A stretch of 64,000 nucleotides of DNA, taken from contig NZ_PCPA01000003.1 in NCBI RefSeq assembly GCF_002979515.1, positions 124,001-188,000 on the forward strand. Direction: 5' to 3'. Position 1 is the first letter of the stretch. Each line of letters begins with the position of its first letter. Below the pieces are notes generated by a model that saw nothing but the letters and a program-made list of their open reading frames with translations, was not told where the DNA came from and made no database searches. Source of the stretch: Microbacterium sp. MYb54 (GTDB lineage: Bacteria; Actinomycetota; Actinomycetes; Actinomycetales; Microbacteriaceae). This document shows, piece by piece, positions 26,447 to 36,001 of the stretch. The position numbers and the translations under genes were made by a program.

Positions 26447-27364
26447 TCAGACGGTCTGTGCGCGCAGGTGCTCGACGGCGGCGAAGGCCGCACGGCCGAT
26501 CGAGGCGTCGACGAGCGGCTGCCGGTCGGCGAGCGATCCGGCGCGGGTGAACACCGCCACCGCGTACTGGCGGCCGTCGGGATAGGTCACGACGCCGGCC
26601 TCGTTGCGCCAGGTGGGCAGTGTGCCGGTCTTCGCCGCGAGGCTGACCTCGCCGGGGAACCCGGAGGTCAGCCGATGCGGCCAGATCTGCAGAGCCATGG
26701 TGTCTCGTGCCTGGCGGCAGGCTTCTGCCGGTGCCGCGGTGTCGGTCCACAGTGCGTTCAACAGTGTCGCCACGTCACGCGGGGTGGAGTGCGAGGTCTT
26801 GAGCGGATGCACCACGTCGAGCGCGAGGATCTGCTCAGCGGTCGCGCCTTCGAGCAGTTCGTCCAGATCGCTGTCGGCATCACCGCCGAGGTCGGCGACC
26901 ACGGTGGCGAAGAGGTCTTCGCAGCATCCGATGAGACGCGTCTTCTGAAGACCCAGATCGCTGACGACCCGGTTCACGGCGTCGGCGCCGAGGCGGTGAT
27001 AGATCACGTCGGTGGCTGCGTTGTCGCTCATCGTCATCATGTTCAGCGCGAGATCACGCCAGCTCGCCTCGACATCGTCTGCGAAGCCGGCTGTGCCCAC
27101 ACCGCCGATGCGGTAGCGGGCCGTCACGGTGGTGCGCTCCGTCGGGTCGAGGTCACCGGCGGCGACGGCTCGGACGAAGGCGGTGAGCACCAGGATCTTG
27201 AAGACCGACGCGAGCACCACCGGCTCGTTGGCACCCGCGTTCACCTCGGGGCCGTCGACGACACCGATCTGCCGCGCGTGCAGGAAACCCGTGGCCCCGG
27301 CATCCGCGAAGATCTCGGCGATGTCCTGTCCGATGTCCGACGTGGTCGCCGTGGCCACGGTCAT
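26447..27364 (-). CDS. Class A beta-lactamase-fold serine hydrolase without signal peptide
   Basis: A 305-residue penicillin-recognising hydrolase. The nucleophile motif is SVFK (Ser53, Lys56), then SDN (113-115) and KTG (245-247), in the order of class A enzymes. There is no signal peptide or lipobox, and I do not see a clear omega-loop ExxLN. A secreted resistance enzyme is therefore unlikely. Its place in the operon (4-bp overlap with the S12 gene, then the importer) suggests a cytoplasmic peptidase or amidase for D-residue peptides, which is inference. Confidence 0.88.
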   Translation of the reverse strand: MTVATATTSDIGQDIAEIFADAGATGFLHARQIGVVDGPEVNAGANEPVVLASVFKILVLTAFVRAVAAGDLDPTERTTVTARYRIGGVGTAGFADDVEASWRDLALNMMTMSDNAATDVIYHRLGADAVNRVVSDLGLQKTRLIGCCEDLFATVVADLGGDADSDLDELLEGATAEQILALDVVHPLKTSHSTPRDVATLLNALWTDTAAPAEACRQARDTMALQIWPHRLTSGFPGEVSLAAKTGTLPTWRNEAGVVTYPDGRQYAVAVFTRAGSLADRQPLVDASIGRAAFAAVEHLRAQTV

Positions 27365-28749
27365 GCGCCGACCCGACGGTCGGCGCGTCCGGTGTGAAGG
27401 TACAGAGCACGCCCCGAGCCGTCGTCGCCCACGAACGCGTGCGGCATGTGCATGCCGTTCTGCGGTTCACGGGGGACGAGGGTGTCTCCCTCCCAGCCGA
27501 CGAGTTCGACGGGCTCCGGCGCCGGGCCGAGCTCGGCGAAGATGCCCTTCATGGTGCGCTCGAGCCAGATACGACCGTCGTCGTCGATCCGGACCGTCGA
27601 GTCCGACACCGACGAGGAGTAGCTGCCGAGGATCCGCTCCACGTCGACCGCGACGGGCGACTCCGGGATCGCCGGCAACGCGGGCACCGTGACCCCGGCG
27701 AGAGCGGCGAGCACCTTCGCGGTGATCGCGTGGTACGCGTCGACGGTCCGCCCGCCGTTCGTGAGGATCGCGACGGCGATGCCTGCGGACGGGACCATGC
27801 GCAGGAACGCGTTCTGGCCGATCGTGCCGCCGTCGTGGCCGATCACGGGTCCGCCGTCCCAGTCGAAGATCTCCCAGCCGAGACCCCACGCATCGCCCAT
27901 GATGCCGAGCTCGGGGAGATCGACCTGACGCTCCTGCATCGCGCGGACGCTCTTCTCGGACAGGATGCGGGTCCCGTCGGGGGCGACGCCGCCGTCGAGG
28001 TGCATGCGGGCGTAGCTCACGAGGTCGTGCGCCGTCATGGCGAGCATCGACCCGGCAGGGGCGTTCGAGCGCACGAGGCTCCAGACGGGCGCGGGGACCG
28101 GCTCGTCGCTGCCCTCGGCGGGGATGTGCCCGAGGGCTGCCCGGAACATGATCGCCTCGGAGGCCGTGGTCGCCACGTGCGTGAGCCCCAGAGGACTGGC
28201 GAGGTGCGTGCGCAGCGCCTGGTCGTACGAGGTGCCGCGCAGCACTTCGACGATGCGACCGAGCACGACGAATGCGGCGTTGTTGTACGAGAAGCGCTCG
28301 CCGGGGGTGAAGAGCTGCGGGGCATCGGCGATCGTGGCGAGGTACTTCTCCACGGCGTCGTCGCCCACGCCGGTGTCGTTGAACAGGTCGCCCTCGAACC
28401 CGCTCACGTGGCTCAGCAGCTGTCGAGCGGTGATCGCGCTCGCGGCTGCGTCGTCGCCGATCGCGAACGCGGGGACGGTGTCGCGCACCGGGGCGTCGAG
28501 GTCGAGCAGGCCCTCATCTACGAGCTGCATGATGAGCGTCGCCGTCCAGGTCTTCGTGATCGAGCCGATCTGGAAGACCGAGTCCTCGTCGGCTTCGACG
28601 CCGGTGTTGCGATTGAGGATCCCGGCGGCGGTGGTGAAGATCTCGCCACCGGCCAGGATCGCGACGGATGCTGCAGGGATATGCGCGTCGGCCAGCATCG
28701 TGGGAAGGTTCTCCCGCACCCAGCTGCCGATTTCGTTCAGGTCGGACAC
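27361..28749 (-). CDS. S12 serine hydrolase (beta-lactamase/D-aminopeptidase-like)
   Basis: A 462-residue class C/S12-type enzyme without signal peptide. It has SITK (Ser63, Lys66), YNN (155-157) and HDGG as the KTG equivalent. A C-terminal lipocalin-like or DUF-type tail follows after about residue 360. It strongly resembles the C-terminal half of the 1110-residue fusion (shared DSVFQIGS and RLVDEG/QLVDEG contexts). The GTG start has AGAGGAG 5 nt upstream. It is the first gene of the long operon. Confidence 0.9.
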   Translation of the reverse strand: MSDLNEIGSWVRENLPTMLADAHIPAASVAILAGGEIFTTAAGILNRNTGVEADEDSVFQIGSITKTWTATLIMQLVDEGLLDLDAPVRDTVPAFAIGDDAAASAITARQLLSHVSGFEGDLFNDTGVGDDAVEKYLATIADAPQLFTPGERFSYNNAAFVVLGRIVEVLRGTSYDQALRTHLASPLGLTHVATTASEAIMFRAALGHIPAEGSDEPVPAPVWSLVRSNAPAGSMLAMTAHDLVSYARMHLDGGVAPDGTRILSEKSVRAMQERQVDLPELGIMGDAWGLGWEIFDWDGGPVIGHDGGTIGQNAFLRMVPSAGIAVAILTNGGRTVDAYHAITAKVLAALAGVTVPALPAIPESPVAVDVERILGSYSSSVSDSTVRIDDDGRIWLERTMKGIFAELGPAPEPVELVGWEGDTLVPREPQNGMHMPHAFVGDDGSGRALYLHTGRADRRVGA

Positions 28750-28866
28750 GTGCGCTCCTCTTCGTCGAGTGGCCGTCGTCTTCGGGGCGACGGCGATGGG
28801 GCCGAGACTATTCGCGTGCTCCGTCGACTCGTTGGTGCCCGACGACGAGACTTGCGCAGACGTTGG

Positions 28867-28880
28867 TTCGTCCGGACGAA
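28867..28880. promoter_or_regulatory. Perfect palindrome TTCGTCCGGACGAA
   Basis: A 14-bp perfect palindrome directly beside the terminator-like hairpin at 28881, upstream of the first gene of the peptide operon. It could be an operator for the operon or part of a longer terminator stem. Confidence 0.35.
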
Positions 28881-28902
28881 GGATCCCGCTCCGGCGGGTT
28901 CC
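28881..28902 (-). terminator. Hairpin downstream of the D-aminoacylase-like gene
   Basis: GGATCCCGC and GCGGGTTCC pair at eight of nine positions around a TCCG loop, starting 4 bp after the amidohydrolase stop. There is no U-tract, as often in actinobacteria. It separates that gene from the ABC operon, whose promoter would lie in 28750-28870. Confidence 0.5.
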
Positions 28903-28905
28903 TGG

Positions 28906-30390
28906 TCAGGCGTCTCCGCGCACGGGGCGCCCAGGCAGAGCATCGGTCACGATCTCTCCGCCACGCACGACGGGAGCACCGTGCACATACAGCTGGCGGA
29001 CACCTCGCGAGGGACGAGTCGGGTCGGAATAGGTGGCACGGTCGGTGAGTGTCGCCGGGTCGATGACCACGATGTCGGCATCCGCTCCGACCGTCAGATG
29101 GCCCTTGCTCCGCATACCGGATGAGACCTCGTCGAGCACGCGTGCAGGCAGGAAGGAGCAGCGGCGGAACGCCTCGAGCCAGCTCCAGGTAGCGCTCTCG
29201 AGGACCATCAGGCGCAGCGACTTCGCGAAGGTCCCTGCCGTGCGCGGGTGGGTGTGCCCGCCCGCGGGGAGCGGCCACTCGCGCTGCTCGTACACCGGGC
29301 GTCCGTCGCTGCCCGTCCAGGAGATCGGCATCGCATCGCTCGCGACGATCGAGTCGGGGTAGGCGAGGGCTCGGTGCAGATGCGCGCGGTCGAAGGGGTC
29401 GGCCTCGTCCAGGAACGTCACGATGCAGGTCGCCCCCGGATCGATCGCGCGCACTTCACGCAGTCTCGCCTCGTCGGCGATGCGCTCGCCGGTGTCGACG
29501 AGCACGAGAGAGCTCGGTGTGATGCCGAGACCTGCGAGCTTCTCGGGGGCGAGGAAGAAGGCCCCGATCGCGGTACTGCCCGCGCCGTAGGGGTACGCCT
29601 CGACGGTGACGCGCGAGCCGGCGGCACGGCTGCGGTCGAGGAGGGCCAGCACACGGTCGACGTGGCGCAGCGAGGTGCTGTTGACGTGGCAGTGGTGCAT
29701 CGCGGCTCCGGTCTCGGCTGCGGCGCGGACCAGCTCCTCAGACCCGTCGATCGGGGTGCGCGGGTCGGCCTCGATCAGTTCGCGCACGTGCGTGAAGGTC
29801 GGGGCGTGCGCGGCGGCGGCCAGGCGGGAGAGGTCGAGATACTCGTCCGGATCGGAGCGCGGTGCGTAGCCCATGAGCACGCCGATCCCGAGTGCGCCGG
29901 CACCGAGCTCGTCTTCGAGCAGGCCCAGCCAACGTCGGCGTTCGGTGGGGGAGGAAGCCCGTTGCCAGTCCGGCTTGCCGAGCAGGTCCATCGACGCCGT
30001 GAAGTCGGCGACGGGTACCCGGTCGAGGTGGGCGTACGCCCGTGCCTGCGACCAGGAGGCGGAGAAGCCGTAGTTCAGCGGTCGCCCGTCGGCAGCGGCC
30101 CGCGCGAGCGCCTCGGCGATCGGCATCAGCCCTGCTTCGAGATCGAGCGCGGTGGTGACACCGTCCATCGCCTGCAGCCGCTGCCCCGCCATCGAGTGCA
30201 CGTGGCTGTGCAGGTCGACGAAGCCCGGTCCGACGATCAGGCCGGAGACGTCGACGACCTCGGCATCGGTCGGTGCCGTGAGTCCGTCGCCGAGGGCGGC
30301 CACGCGTCCGTCCGCGATCAGGAGGTCGGTGATCCGGTCGGTTTCGGTCTTCGGGTCGATGACGCGCCCGCCGCGCAGCAGAGTGTCCAC
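28906..30390 (-). CDS. D-aminoacylase-family amidohydrolase (N-acyl-D-amino-acid deacylase)
   Basis: A 494-residue TIM-barrel metallohydrolase. The first metal motif is DLHSHVH near residue 61, followed by MDGVTTALDLEAG, AMHHCHVNS with further metal His, and VASDAMPISW with the catalytic Asp. The C-terminal beta-domain closes with KGHLTVGADADIVVIDP. The family removes acyl groups from N-acyl-D-amino acids, or acts on related dihydropyrimidine-like rings. GTG at 30390 is the only sensible start since upstream sequence is promoter DNA of the divergent LacI gene; no good ribosome site is seen. It likely feeds D-amino acids into the adjacent pathway. Confidence 0.88.
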   Translation of the reverse strand: MDTLLRGGRVIDPKTETDRITDLLIADGRVAALGDGLTAPTDAEVVDVSGLIVGPGFVDLHSHVHSMAGQRLQAMDGVTTALDLEAGLMPIAEALARAAADGRPLNYGFSASWSQARAYAHLDRVPVADFTASMDLLGKPDWQRASSPTERRRWLGLLEDELGAGALGIGVLMGYAPRSDPDEYLDLSRLAAAAHAPTFTHVRELIEADPRTPIDGSEELVRAAAETGAAMHHCHVNSTSLRHVDRVLALLDRSRAAGSRVTVEAYPYGAGSTAIGAFFLAPEKLAGLGITPSSLVLVDTGERIADEARLREVRAIDPGATCIVTFLDEADPFDRAHLHRALAYPDSIVASDAMPISWTGSDGRPVYEQREWPLPAGGHTHPRTAGTFAKSLRLMVLESATWSWLEAFRRCSFLPARVLDEVSSGMRSKGHLTVGADADIVVIDPATLTDRATYSDPTRPSRGVRQLYVHGAPVVRGGEIVTDALPGRPVRGDA

Positions 30391-30540
30391 GCTGTCACCA
30401 TGCCATGCAGGACGGGCCCGTTCCGGTGCCGTCGGACGAAACCAGGCGGTCGTTCCGGTGCCGACGCACAACCCGATCTGGGAGGACCCGATCGCAGAGA
30501 GGTGCACGCAGCAGCCGCGACAGACATAATGTAGTGGGGA

Positions 30541-30554
30541 TGTGACCGTGCACA
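30541..30554. promoter_or_regulatory. LacI-type operator at the lacI-family promoter
   Basis: TGTGACCGTGCACA is a near-palindrome with the central CG of LacI-family sites. It lies 10 bp after a possible -10 box CATAAT (30525-30530) and just before the ribosome site AAGGAGG. It resembles the perfect-type site at 31698, which points to autoregulation. Confidence 0.6.
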
Positions 30555-30570
30555 CGCAAGGAGGCAAGTG

Positions 30571-31584
30571 ATGTCCACCGCCTCCGAGCGTGCGCGGTTG
30601 CCGAGTATCCGCGACGTCGCGCGACTCGCCGGGGTCTCGCATCAGACCGTGTCCCGAGTGCTCAACGATCACCCGAGCATCAGGCCCGAGACGAAGGCCA
30701 AGGTCCTCGATGCGATCTCGGTGCTCGACTACCGGCCGAACCTCGCCGCCCGCGCTCTGGTCACCAGCAAGTCCAACATGCTGGGGATCCTGTCCGCGAC
30801 GATCGGGGAGTTCGGTCCGACCTCTTCCATCGCCGGCATCGAGGATGCCGCGCGTGAAGAGGGATACTCCGTCTCGACCCTGAACCTCGCCGATACGACG
30901 CCGGAAGCCATCGGCAATGCAGTGCGCCAGCTGTCGCGCGAGCAGGTCGACGGGATCGTCGTGCTCGCCCCGCAGGTGCGGGTATTCCACGTGCTTCGCG
31001 GCATGTCCGTCGATATGCCCTTCGTGACCCTGCAGACGGCATCGGGTTCGGACGGAGTGAGCCTGTCGGCCGACCAGGTGGCGGGTGCCAGGGCGGCCAC
31101 GGAGCATCTGATCTCGCTCGGTCACAGCGATATCCTGCATCTGGCCGGGCCTCAGGATTGGATCGAGGCGGAGTCGCGAATGCGCGGATATCTCGACGGC
31201 CTGCGCGAGGCCGACCTGCCGACGTTCCCGCCCATCCGTGGCGATTGGACGGCGGACTTCGGCTATTTCGCGGGCAAGGAGCTGTCGCTCCGGCGGGACT
31301 TCACGGCGGTCTTCGCCGCGAACGACCTGATGGCGATCGGGCTGCTGCACGGCTTCCGCGACTCCGGGTTGCGGGTCCCACACGACGTGAGCGTCATCGG
31401 GTTCGATGACATCCCGGTCGCCGCCCACGTCGCACCGACGCTCAGCACCGTGCACCAGGACTTCCCCGAGCTCGGGCGACGTGCTGTGCGCATCCTCCTC
31501 GCGCAGATCCGCGGAGAGCAGCTGCCGGAGTTCGGTCCGCTGCAGACCATCGTGCGTGCGCGCGAGTCCGCCGCGTCGAGATAG
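30571..31584 (+). CDS. LacI-family transcriptional regulator of the CUT2 sugar ABC operon
   Basis: A 337-residue regulator. The N-terminal HTH (SIRDVARLAGVSHQTVSRVL, residues about 12-31) and hinge LDYRPNLAARAL are followed by a periplasmic-binding-protein-like effector domain. The ATG at 30571 sits 6 nt after AAGGAGG. Matching operators in front of this gene and of the next one suggest that it represses both and is released by the imported sugar. Confidence 0.94.
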   Translation: MSTASERARLPSIRDVARLAGVSHQTVSRVLNDHPSIRPETKAKVLDAISVLDYRPNLAARALVTSKSNMLGILSATIGEFGPTSSIAGIEDAAREEGYSVSTLNLADTTPEAIGNAVRQLSREQVDGIVVLAPQVRVFHVLRGMSVDMPFVTLQTASGSDGVSLSADQVAGARAATEHLISLGHSDILHLAGPQDWIEAESRMRGYLDGLREADLPTFPPIRGDWTADFGYFAGKELSLRRDFTAVFAANDLMAIGLLHGFRDSGLRVPHDVSVIGFDDIPVAAHVAPTLSTVHQDFPELGRRAVRILLAQIRGEQLPEFGPLQTIVRARESAASR

Positions 31585-31697
31585 CGCTTCGCGACGGGAC
31601 CGCTCCCAGCATTTTCGCTCGGATGCATCACGGTAACGACACGAAATCGGCGCGCGGACTTGACAGAGGATCGCCGTGAGTGGACGATGTAATCCAA

Positions 31698-31711
31698 TGT
31701 GAACGGTCACA
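31698..31711. promoter_or_regulatory. LacI-type operator and promoter of the CUT2 ABC operon
   Basis: TGTGAACGGTCACA is palindromic at six of seven half-site positions and matches the operator at 30541 in outer arms (TGTGA, CACA). Upstream are TTGACA at 31660-31665 and a -10-like GACGAT (17-bp spacing) or TGTAAT at 31688-31693. A repressor here would block promoter clearance. Confidence 0.65.
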
Positions 31712-31744
31712 TCGAAGGTGACCGCACGTCGCGAGGAAAGATCC

Positions 31745-33313
31745 GTGAGCACCACAGCAACGTTGCCTACCGTGTCAGGCCCCATCTTGGAGATGCGCAG
31801 CATCACCAAAGAGTTCCCAGGGGTCAAGGCACTCGCCGACGTCTCGATCACCGTCCGCGCCGGGGAGATCCACGCGATCTGCGGCGAGAACGGTGCCGGG
31901 AAGTCGACTCTGATGAAGGTCCTGTCCGGGGTGTACCCGTACGGCACCTACGACGGAGAGATCCTGCTCTACGGGGAAGAGCAGCGCTTCAAGGACATCG
32001 TCGCCAGCGAGCAGGCCGGCATCGCGATCATCCACCAGGAGCTGGCGCTGATCCCGGAGCTCTCCGTCACCGAGAACATCTTCCTCGGCAACGAGATCCA
32101 GCACCTCGGCCGCATCGACTGGCAGGCGCAGAAGGAGCGGACGATCGAGCTCCTCGCCCGGGTCGGGCTGAGTGAAGACCCCGACGCGCAGATCAAGACC
32201 CTCGGCGTCGGCAAGCAGCAGCTGATCGAGATCGCGAAGGCGCTCAACAAGGACGTCAAGCTGCTGATCCTCGACGAGCCGACCGCAGCTCTCAACGAGA
32301 ACGACTCGCAGCACCTGCTCGACCTGATCCTCGGGCTCAAGGCCAAGGGCATCGCGTCGATCATGATCAGCCACAAGCTCAACGAGATCGAGCAGATCGC
32401 CGACGAGATCACGATCATCCGTGACGGTCGCACCGTCGAGACGCTCGACATCTCCCGTGGCGAGATCAACGAAGACCGCATCATCCGCGGGATGGTCGGC
32501 CGCTCGCTCGAGAGCCGGTACCCGGATCGCACGCCCGAGATCGGCGAGGTGTTCTTCGAGGTCAAGGACTGGTGGGTGCAGCATCCGACCGTTGCCGAGC
32601 GCATGGTCGTCAAGGGATCGAGCATCAATGTGCGCCGCGGCGAGGTCGTCGGTATCGCCGGCCTCATGGGGGCAGGGCGCACCGAGTTCGCGATGAGCAT
32701 CTTCGGCCGGTCGTACGGCTCGTTCCTCTCCGGCACCCTGATCAAGGACGGTCAGGAGATCGCCCTGTACGACGTGGCATCGGCGATCAAGCACGGGCTG
32801 GCGTACGTCAGCGAGGACCGCAAGGTGCTGGGGCTCAACCTGCTCGACACGATCAAGCGGTCGGTCGTCGCGGCCAAGCTCTCCAAGATCGCCAAGCGCG
32901 GCGTCGTCGATTCGCGTGCCGAGTTCGCGGTCGCCGAGGAGTACCGCAAGGCGCTCCGCATCAAGACCCCTTCCGTCGAAGAGGGCGTCGGCAAGCTCTC
33001 CGGTGGGAACCAGCAGAAGGTCGTGCTGGCGAAGTGGATGTTCACCGACCCCGACCTGCTGATCCTCGACGAGCCCACCCGCGGTATCGATGTCGGCGCC
33101 AAGTACGAGATCTACGCGATCATCAACCAGCTCGCGTCGCAGGGCAAGGGCGTCATCGTCATCTCCAGCGAGCTGCCCGAACTCCTCGGCATCTCCGACC
33201 GCATCTACACCGTCTTCGAAGGTCGGGTCACCGACTGCATCCCGGCCGATCAGGCGACACCTGAGGACCTCATGCGCAGCATGACCTCCGCGACCCAGAA
33301 AGCATCCGCATGA
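31745..33313 (+). CDS. CUT2 sugar ABC transporter ATP-binding protein (GguA/XylG type)
   Basis: A 522-residue double-ATPase subunit. Domain 1 has GENGAGKST, the signature variant LGVGKQQL and [10 protein letters not shown]. Domain 2 has a degenerate P-loop [18 protein letters not shown] and [13 protein letters not shown], all typical of monosaccharide importers of the CUT2 class. The GTG at 31745 follows GAGGAAAG. It overlaps the permease gene by 4 bp. The set ATPase-permease-ChvE-like binding protein suggests xylose, arabinose, galactose or glucose. Confidence 0.95.
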   Translation: MSTTATLPTVSGPILEMRSITKEFPGVKALADVSITVRAGEIHAICGENGAGKSTLMKVLSGVYPYGTYDGEILLYGEEQRFKDIVASEQAGIAIIHQELALIPELSVTENIFLGNEIQHLGRIDWQAQKERTIELLARVGLSEDPDAQIKTLGVGKQQLIEIAKALNKDVKLLILDEPTAALNENDSQHLLDLILGLKAKGIASIMISHKLNEIEQIADEITIIRDGRTVETLDISRGEINEDRIIRGMVGRSLESRYPDRTPEIGEVFFEVKDWWVQHPTVAERMVVKGSSINVRRGEVVGIAGLMGAGRTEFAMSIFGRSYGSFLSGTLIKDGQEIALYDVASAIKHGLAYVSEDRKVLGLNLLDTIKRSVVAAKLSKIAKRGVVDSRAEFAVAEEYRKALRIKTPSVEEGVGKLSGGNQQKVVLAKWMFTDPDLLILDEPTRGIDVGAKYEIYAIINQLASQGKGVIVISSELPELLGISDRIYTVFEGRVTDCIPADQATPEDLMRSMTSATQKASA

Positions 33314-34680
33314 CCACCGAAACCACCGCCACGAAGCGCGGCTTCCACTTCAAGGACATCACGAAGATGTTCGGCGGCGGCCAGTCGACCCTCCGCCAGT
33401 TCGGCATCCTCGGCAGCCTCGTCGTGATCCTGGTCGTCTTCCAGGTGCTGACCTGGATCTTCAAAGGTCAGGGACTCACGCTCTCCTCTGGCAACCTGAT
33501 CAACGTCGTCAACCAGTACTCCTACATCCTGATCCTCGCGATCGGCATGGTGATGGTCATCATCATGGGGCACATCGATCTGTCGGTCGGATCGGTCGCG
33601 GCGTTCACCGGCATCGTCGTCGCCAAGGCGATGGCGGACTGGGATCTGCCGTGGCCGCTGGCTATCCTCCTCGGCCTCGGCGTAGGCGTGCTGGTGGGTG
33701 CCTGGCAAGGATTCTGGGTCGCCTATGTCGGGGTGCCCGCATTCATCGTGACGCTGGCGGGCATGCTCTTCTTCCGTGGTGCGAACCAGTGGGTCGGCGA
33801 CTCGCAGTCGATCCCGATCCCGGAGGGGTTCAAGGTCATCGGCGCCGGCTACCTGCCCGAGCTGTCGTTCATCCCCGTGCCGTTCAACGTGCTGACGATG
33901 GTCCTCGCCCTGATCGGTGTGCTGTGGATCGTCATCTCGGAGATCCGCACCCGCCGCGCGCAGGCAAAGATGGGCTCGGACATGGCGCCCCGCTGGGTGA
34001 GCATCACGAAGGTCGTGCTGATCTCGGCCGTGATCCTCATCGCGGGGTGGCTGTTCGCGACTGGGCGTGAAGGCACCAGCTTCCCGATCTCGGGCGTCAT
34101 CCTGCTCGCCCTCGTCATCCTCTACTCGTTCATCACGAACAACACCGTGTTCGGCCGCCACATCTACGCCGTCGGTGGCAATCGCCAGGCGGCGCGTCTG
34201 TCGGGCGTGAAGGACCGCTGGGTCGACTTCTTCGTCATGATGAACATGTCGGTGCTCGCCTCGCTCGCTGGAATGATCTACGTGGCTCGTGCCACGGCCT
34301 CCGGTCCGCAGGACGGCAACGGCTGGGAGCTCGACGCCATCGCCTCGGTCTTCATCGGTGGTGCCGCCGTCTCGGGCGGCATCGGCACCGTGATCGGGTC
34401 GATCATCGGTGGTCTCGTGATGGCGTTCCTCAACAACGGACTCGCGCTGCTCGGCGCCGGCGCTGACGTGGTCTCGATGATCAAGGGCCTCGTGCTCCTG
34501 TTCGCGGTCGGTGTCGACGTCTGGAACAAGCAGCAGGGCCGCCCCTCGATCATCGGGTTCCTGACGCGACGGTTCGGTCGCAAGGAAGACCCCGCACTCG
34601 AGACCTTCGACCCGAAGGCCAATTACCCCACCAGCCAGAAGTACGAAGCCCCCGCCGTCGACGAGACGCGCGGAAAGTAG
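33310..34680 (+). CDS. CUT2 sugar ABC transporter permease (GguB/XylH type)
   Basis: A 456-residue membrane permease with about 10-12 hydrophobic segments, longer than the usual 330-400 residues as is normal for the XylH/GguB branch. It has the family segment [17 protein letters not shown] and a C-terminal [17 protein letters not shown]. It is translationally coupled to the ATPase gene and followed 59 bp later by the binding protein. Confidence 0.95.
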   Translation: MTTETTATKRGFHFKDITKMFGGGQSTLRQFGILGSLVVILVVFQVLTWIFKGQGLTLSSGNLINVVNQYSYILILAIGMVMVIIMGHIDLSVGSVAAFTGIVVAKAMADWDLPWPLAILLGLGVGVLVGAWQGFWVAYVGVPAFIVTLAGMLFFRGANQWVGDSQSIPIPEGFKVIGAGYLPELSFIPVPFNVLTMVLALIGVLWIVISEIRTRRAQAKMGSDMAPRWVSITKVVLISAVILIAGWLFATGREGTSFPISGVILLALVILYSFITNNTVFGRHIYAVGGNRQAARLSGVKDRWVDFFVMMNMSVLASLAGMIYVARATASGPQDGNGWELDAIASVFIGGAAVSGGIGTVIGSIIGGLVMAFLNNGLALLGAGADVVSMIKGLVLLFAVGVDVWNKQQGRPSIIGFLTRRFGRKEDPALETFDPKANYPTSQKYEAPAVDETRGK

Positions 34681-34739
34681 GGGTCGAGTCGCGCACCGCA
34701 CACGCGCCTGGACCTTCACACACCAGAGAAAGAGATCAC

Positions 34740-35855
34740 ATGAAGAAGATTCTTCTGTCGGCGACAGCGCTTGTCGTCGCGGGCGCCTTCGCCCTCACCG
34801 GCTGCTCCTCGGAGCGCGGCGGTGACACCGGTTCCGGATCGGGAGACGAGGCCAAGGGCTTCGCCGCCGATGCCACGATCGGCGTCGCCCTTCCGGACAA
34901 GACCTCCGAGAACTGGGTTCTCGCCGGTCAGCTGTTCACCGACGGCCTGAAGAAGGCCGGCTTCAAGGCCGACGTGCAGTATGCGCCGGCCAGCAACACG
35001 GTCGCCGAGCAGCAGAACCAGATCCAGGCGATGGTCACCGGTGGCGCCAAGGTCATCATCATCGGTGCGAAGGACGGCAAGCAGCTGTCGACGCAGGTCG
35101 AGGCAGCCCGCGACGCCGGCGTCACCGTCATCGCGTACGACCGTCTGATCGAGAACACCGAGGCCGTCGACTACTACGTCGCGTTCGACAACTTCAAGGT
35201 CGGCCAGCTGCAGGGGCAGGCGCTGCTCGACGGTCTCGCCGAGCGCGCAGGCCACGAGGCGCCGTACAACATCGAGCTGTTCTCGGGCTCGCCGGACGAC
35301 GCCAACGCGCCGGTGTTCTTCAACGGCGCGATGGAGGTTCTCCAGCCGAAGATCGATGACGGGACGCTGAAGGTCGTCTCCGGCCAGACCGAGATCGCGC
35401 AGACCGCGACCGAGGGCTGGAAGCCGGAGAACGCGCAGCGCCGTATGGACTCGCTGCTCACCTCCTCGTACGGTTCGGAGACGCTCGACGGCGTTCTGTC
35501 CCCGAACGACACCCTCGCCCGCGCCATCATCACTTCGGTGCAGGGTGCAGGCAAGCCGGTCCCGGTCGTCACGGGTCAGGACTCCGAGGTCGAGTCGGTC
35601 AAGTCGATCATGGAGGGCATCCAGTACTCCACGATCAACAAGGACACCACGCTCCTCGTCGAGCAGTCGATCAAGATGGTCGGCCAGCTCCAGAAGGGCG
35701 AAGAGGTCGATGTCAACGACACCGAGCAGTACGACAACGGCAAGAAGATCGTCCCGTCGTACCTGCTCGACCCGATCATCGTCACGAAGGAGAACGCGGC
35801 TGAGGCTTACGCCAACGTCCCGAGCCTCCTCGAGATCGTGAAGTCGTACCAGTAA
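34740..35855 (+). CDS. Multiple-sugar-binding lipoprotein (ChvE/XylF type)
   Basis: A 371-residue family 2-type binding protein. The signal peptide ends with lipobox LTGC and the lipidated Cys22, followed by a Ser/Gly-rich linker. The binding fold starts at TIGVALPDKTSENWV; sugar-contact features DRLIENT, PNDTLAR and VTGQDSE match ChvE. Sense from context: partner of the two preceding subunits, with a strong hairpin terminator 22 bp after its stop. Confidence 0.95.
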   Translation: MKKILLSATALVVAGAFALTGCSSERGGDTGSGSGDEAKGFAADATIGVALPDKTSENWVLAGQLFTDGLKKAGFKADVQYAPASNTVAEQQNQIQAMVTGGAKVIIIGAKDGKQLSTQVEAARDAGVTVIAYDRLIENTEAVDYYVAFDNFKVGQLQGQALLDGLAERAGHEAPYNIELFSGSPDDANAPVFFNGAMEVLQPKIDDGTLKVVSGQTEIAQTATEGWKPENAQRRMDSLLTSSYGSETLDGVLSPNDTLARAIITSVQGAGKPVPVVTGQDSEVESVKSIMEGIQYSTINKDTTLLVEQSIKMVGQLQKGEEVDVNDTEQYDNGKKIVPSYLLDPIIVTKENAAEAYANVPSLLEIVKSYQ

Positions 35856-35876
35856 CAGAAGCAGTACCCGCAGCAC

Positions 35877-35918
35877 CGAGCGAGCCGTCCAGACCTCCAG
35901 GTCCGGGCGGCTCGTTCG
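35877..35918 (+). terminator. 19-bp-stem terminator of the CUT2 operon
   Basis: Arms at 35877-35895 and 35900-35918 pair along 19 positions with one mismatch and two G-U pairs around a 4-nt TCCA loop. No U-tract follows, so it is an L-shaped (stem-only) terminator or RNA stabiliser. Confidence 0.8.
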
Positions 35919-36001
35919 CGTGTGTGCGCCGGACCCAGGTGCGAGTCCTTCGGACGCCGGGTCGCGTCTGTTCGTCGGATTGTAGGTTCGTCGGTTCGTC
36001 A

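Noticed and set aside
26447..28749. Antibiotic resistance beta-lactamases
   Set aside because: Both proteins lack export signals and sit in a peptide-uptake operon, so a catabolic role is more likely.
28906..31947. Extending the D-aminoacylase-like gene to a 1013-residue protein
   Set aside because: The extra 519 residues lie antisense to the LacI gene and its operator; the family N-terminus begins at 30390.
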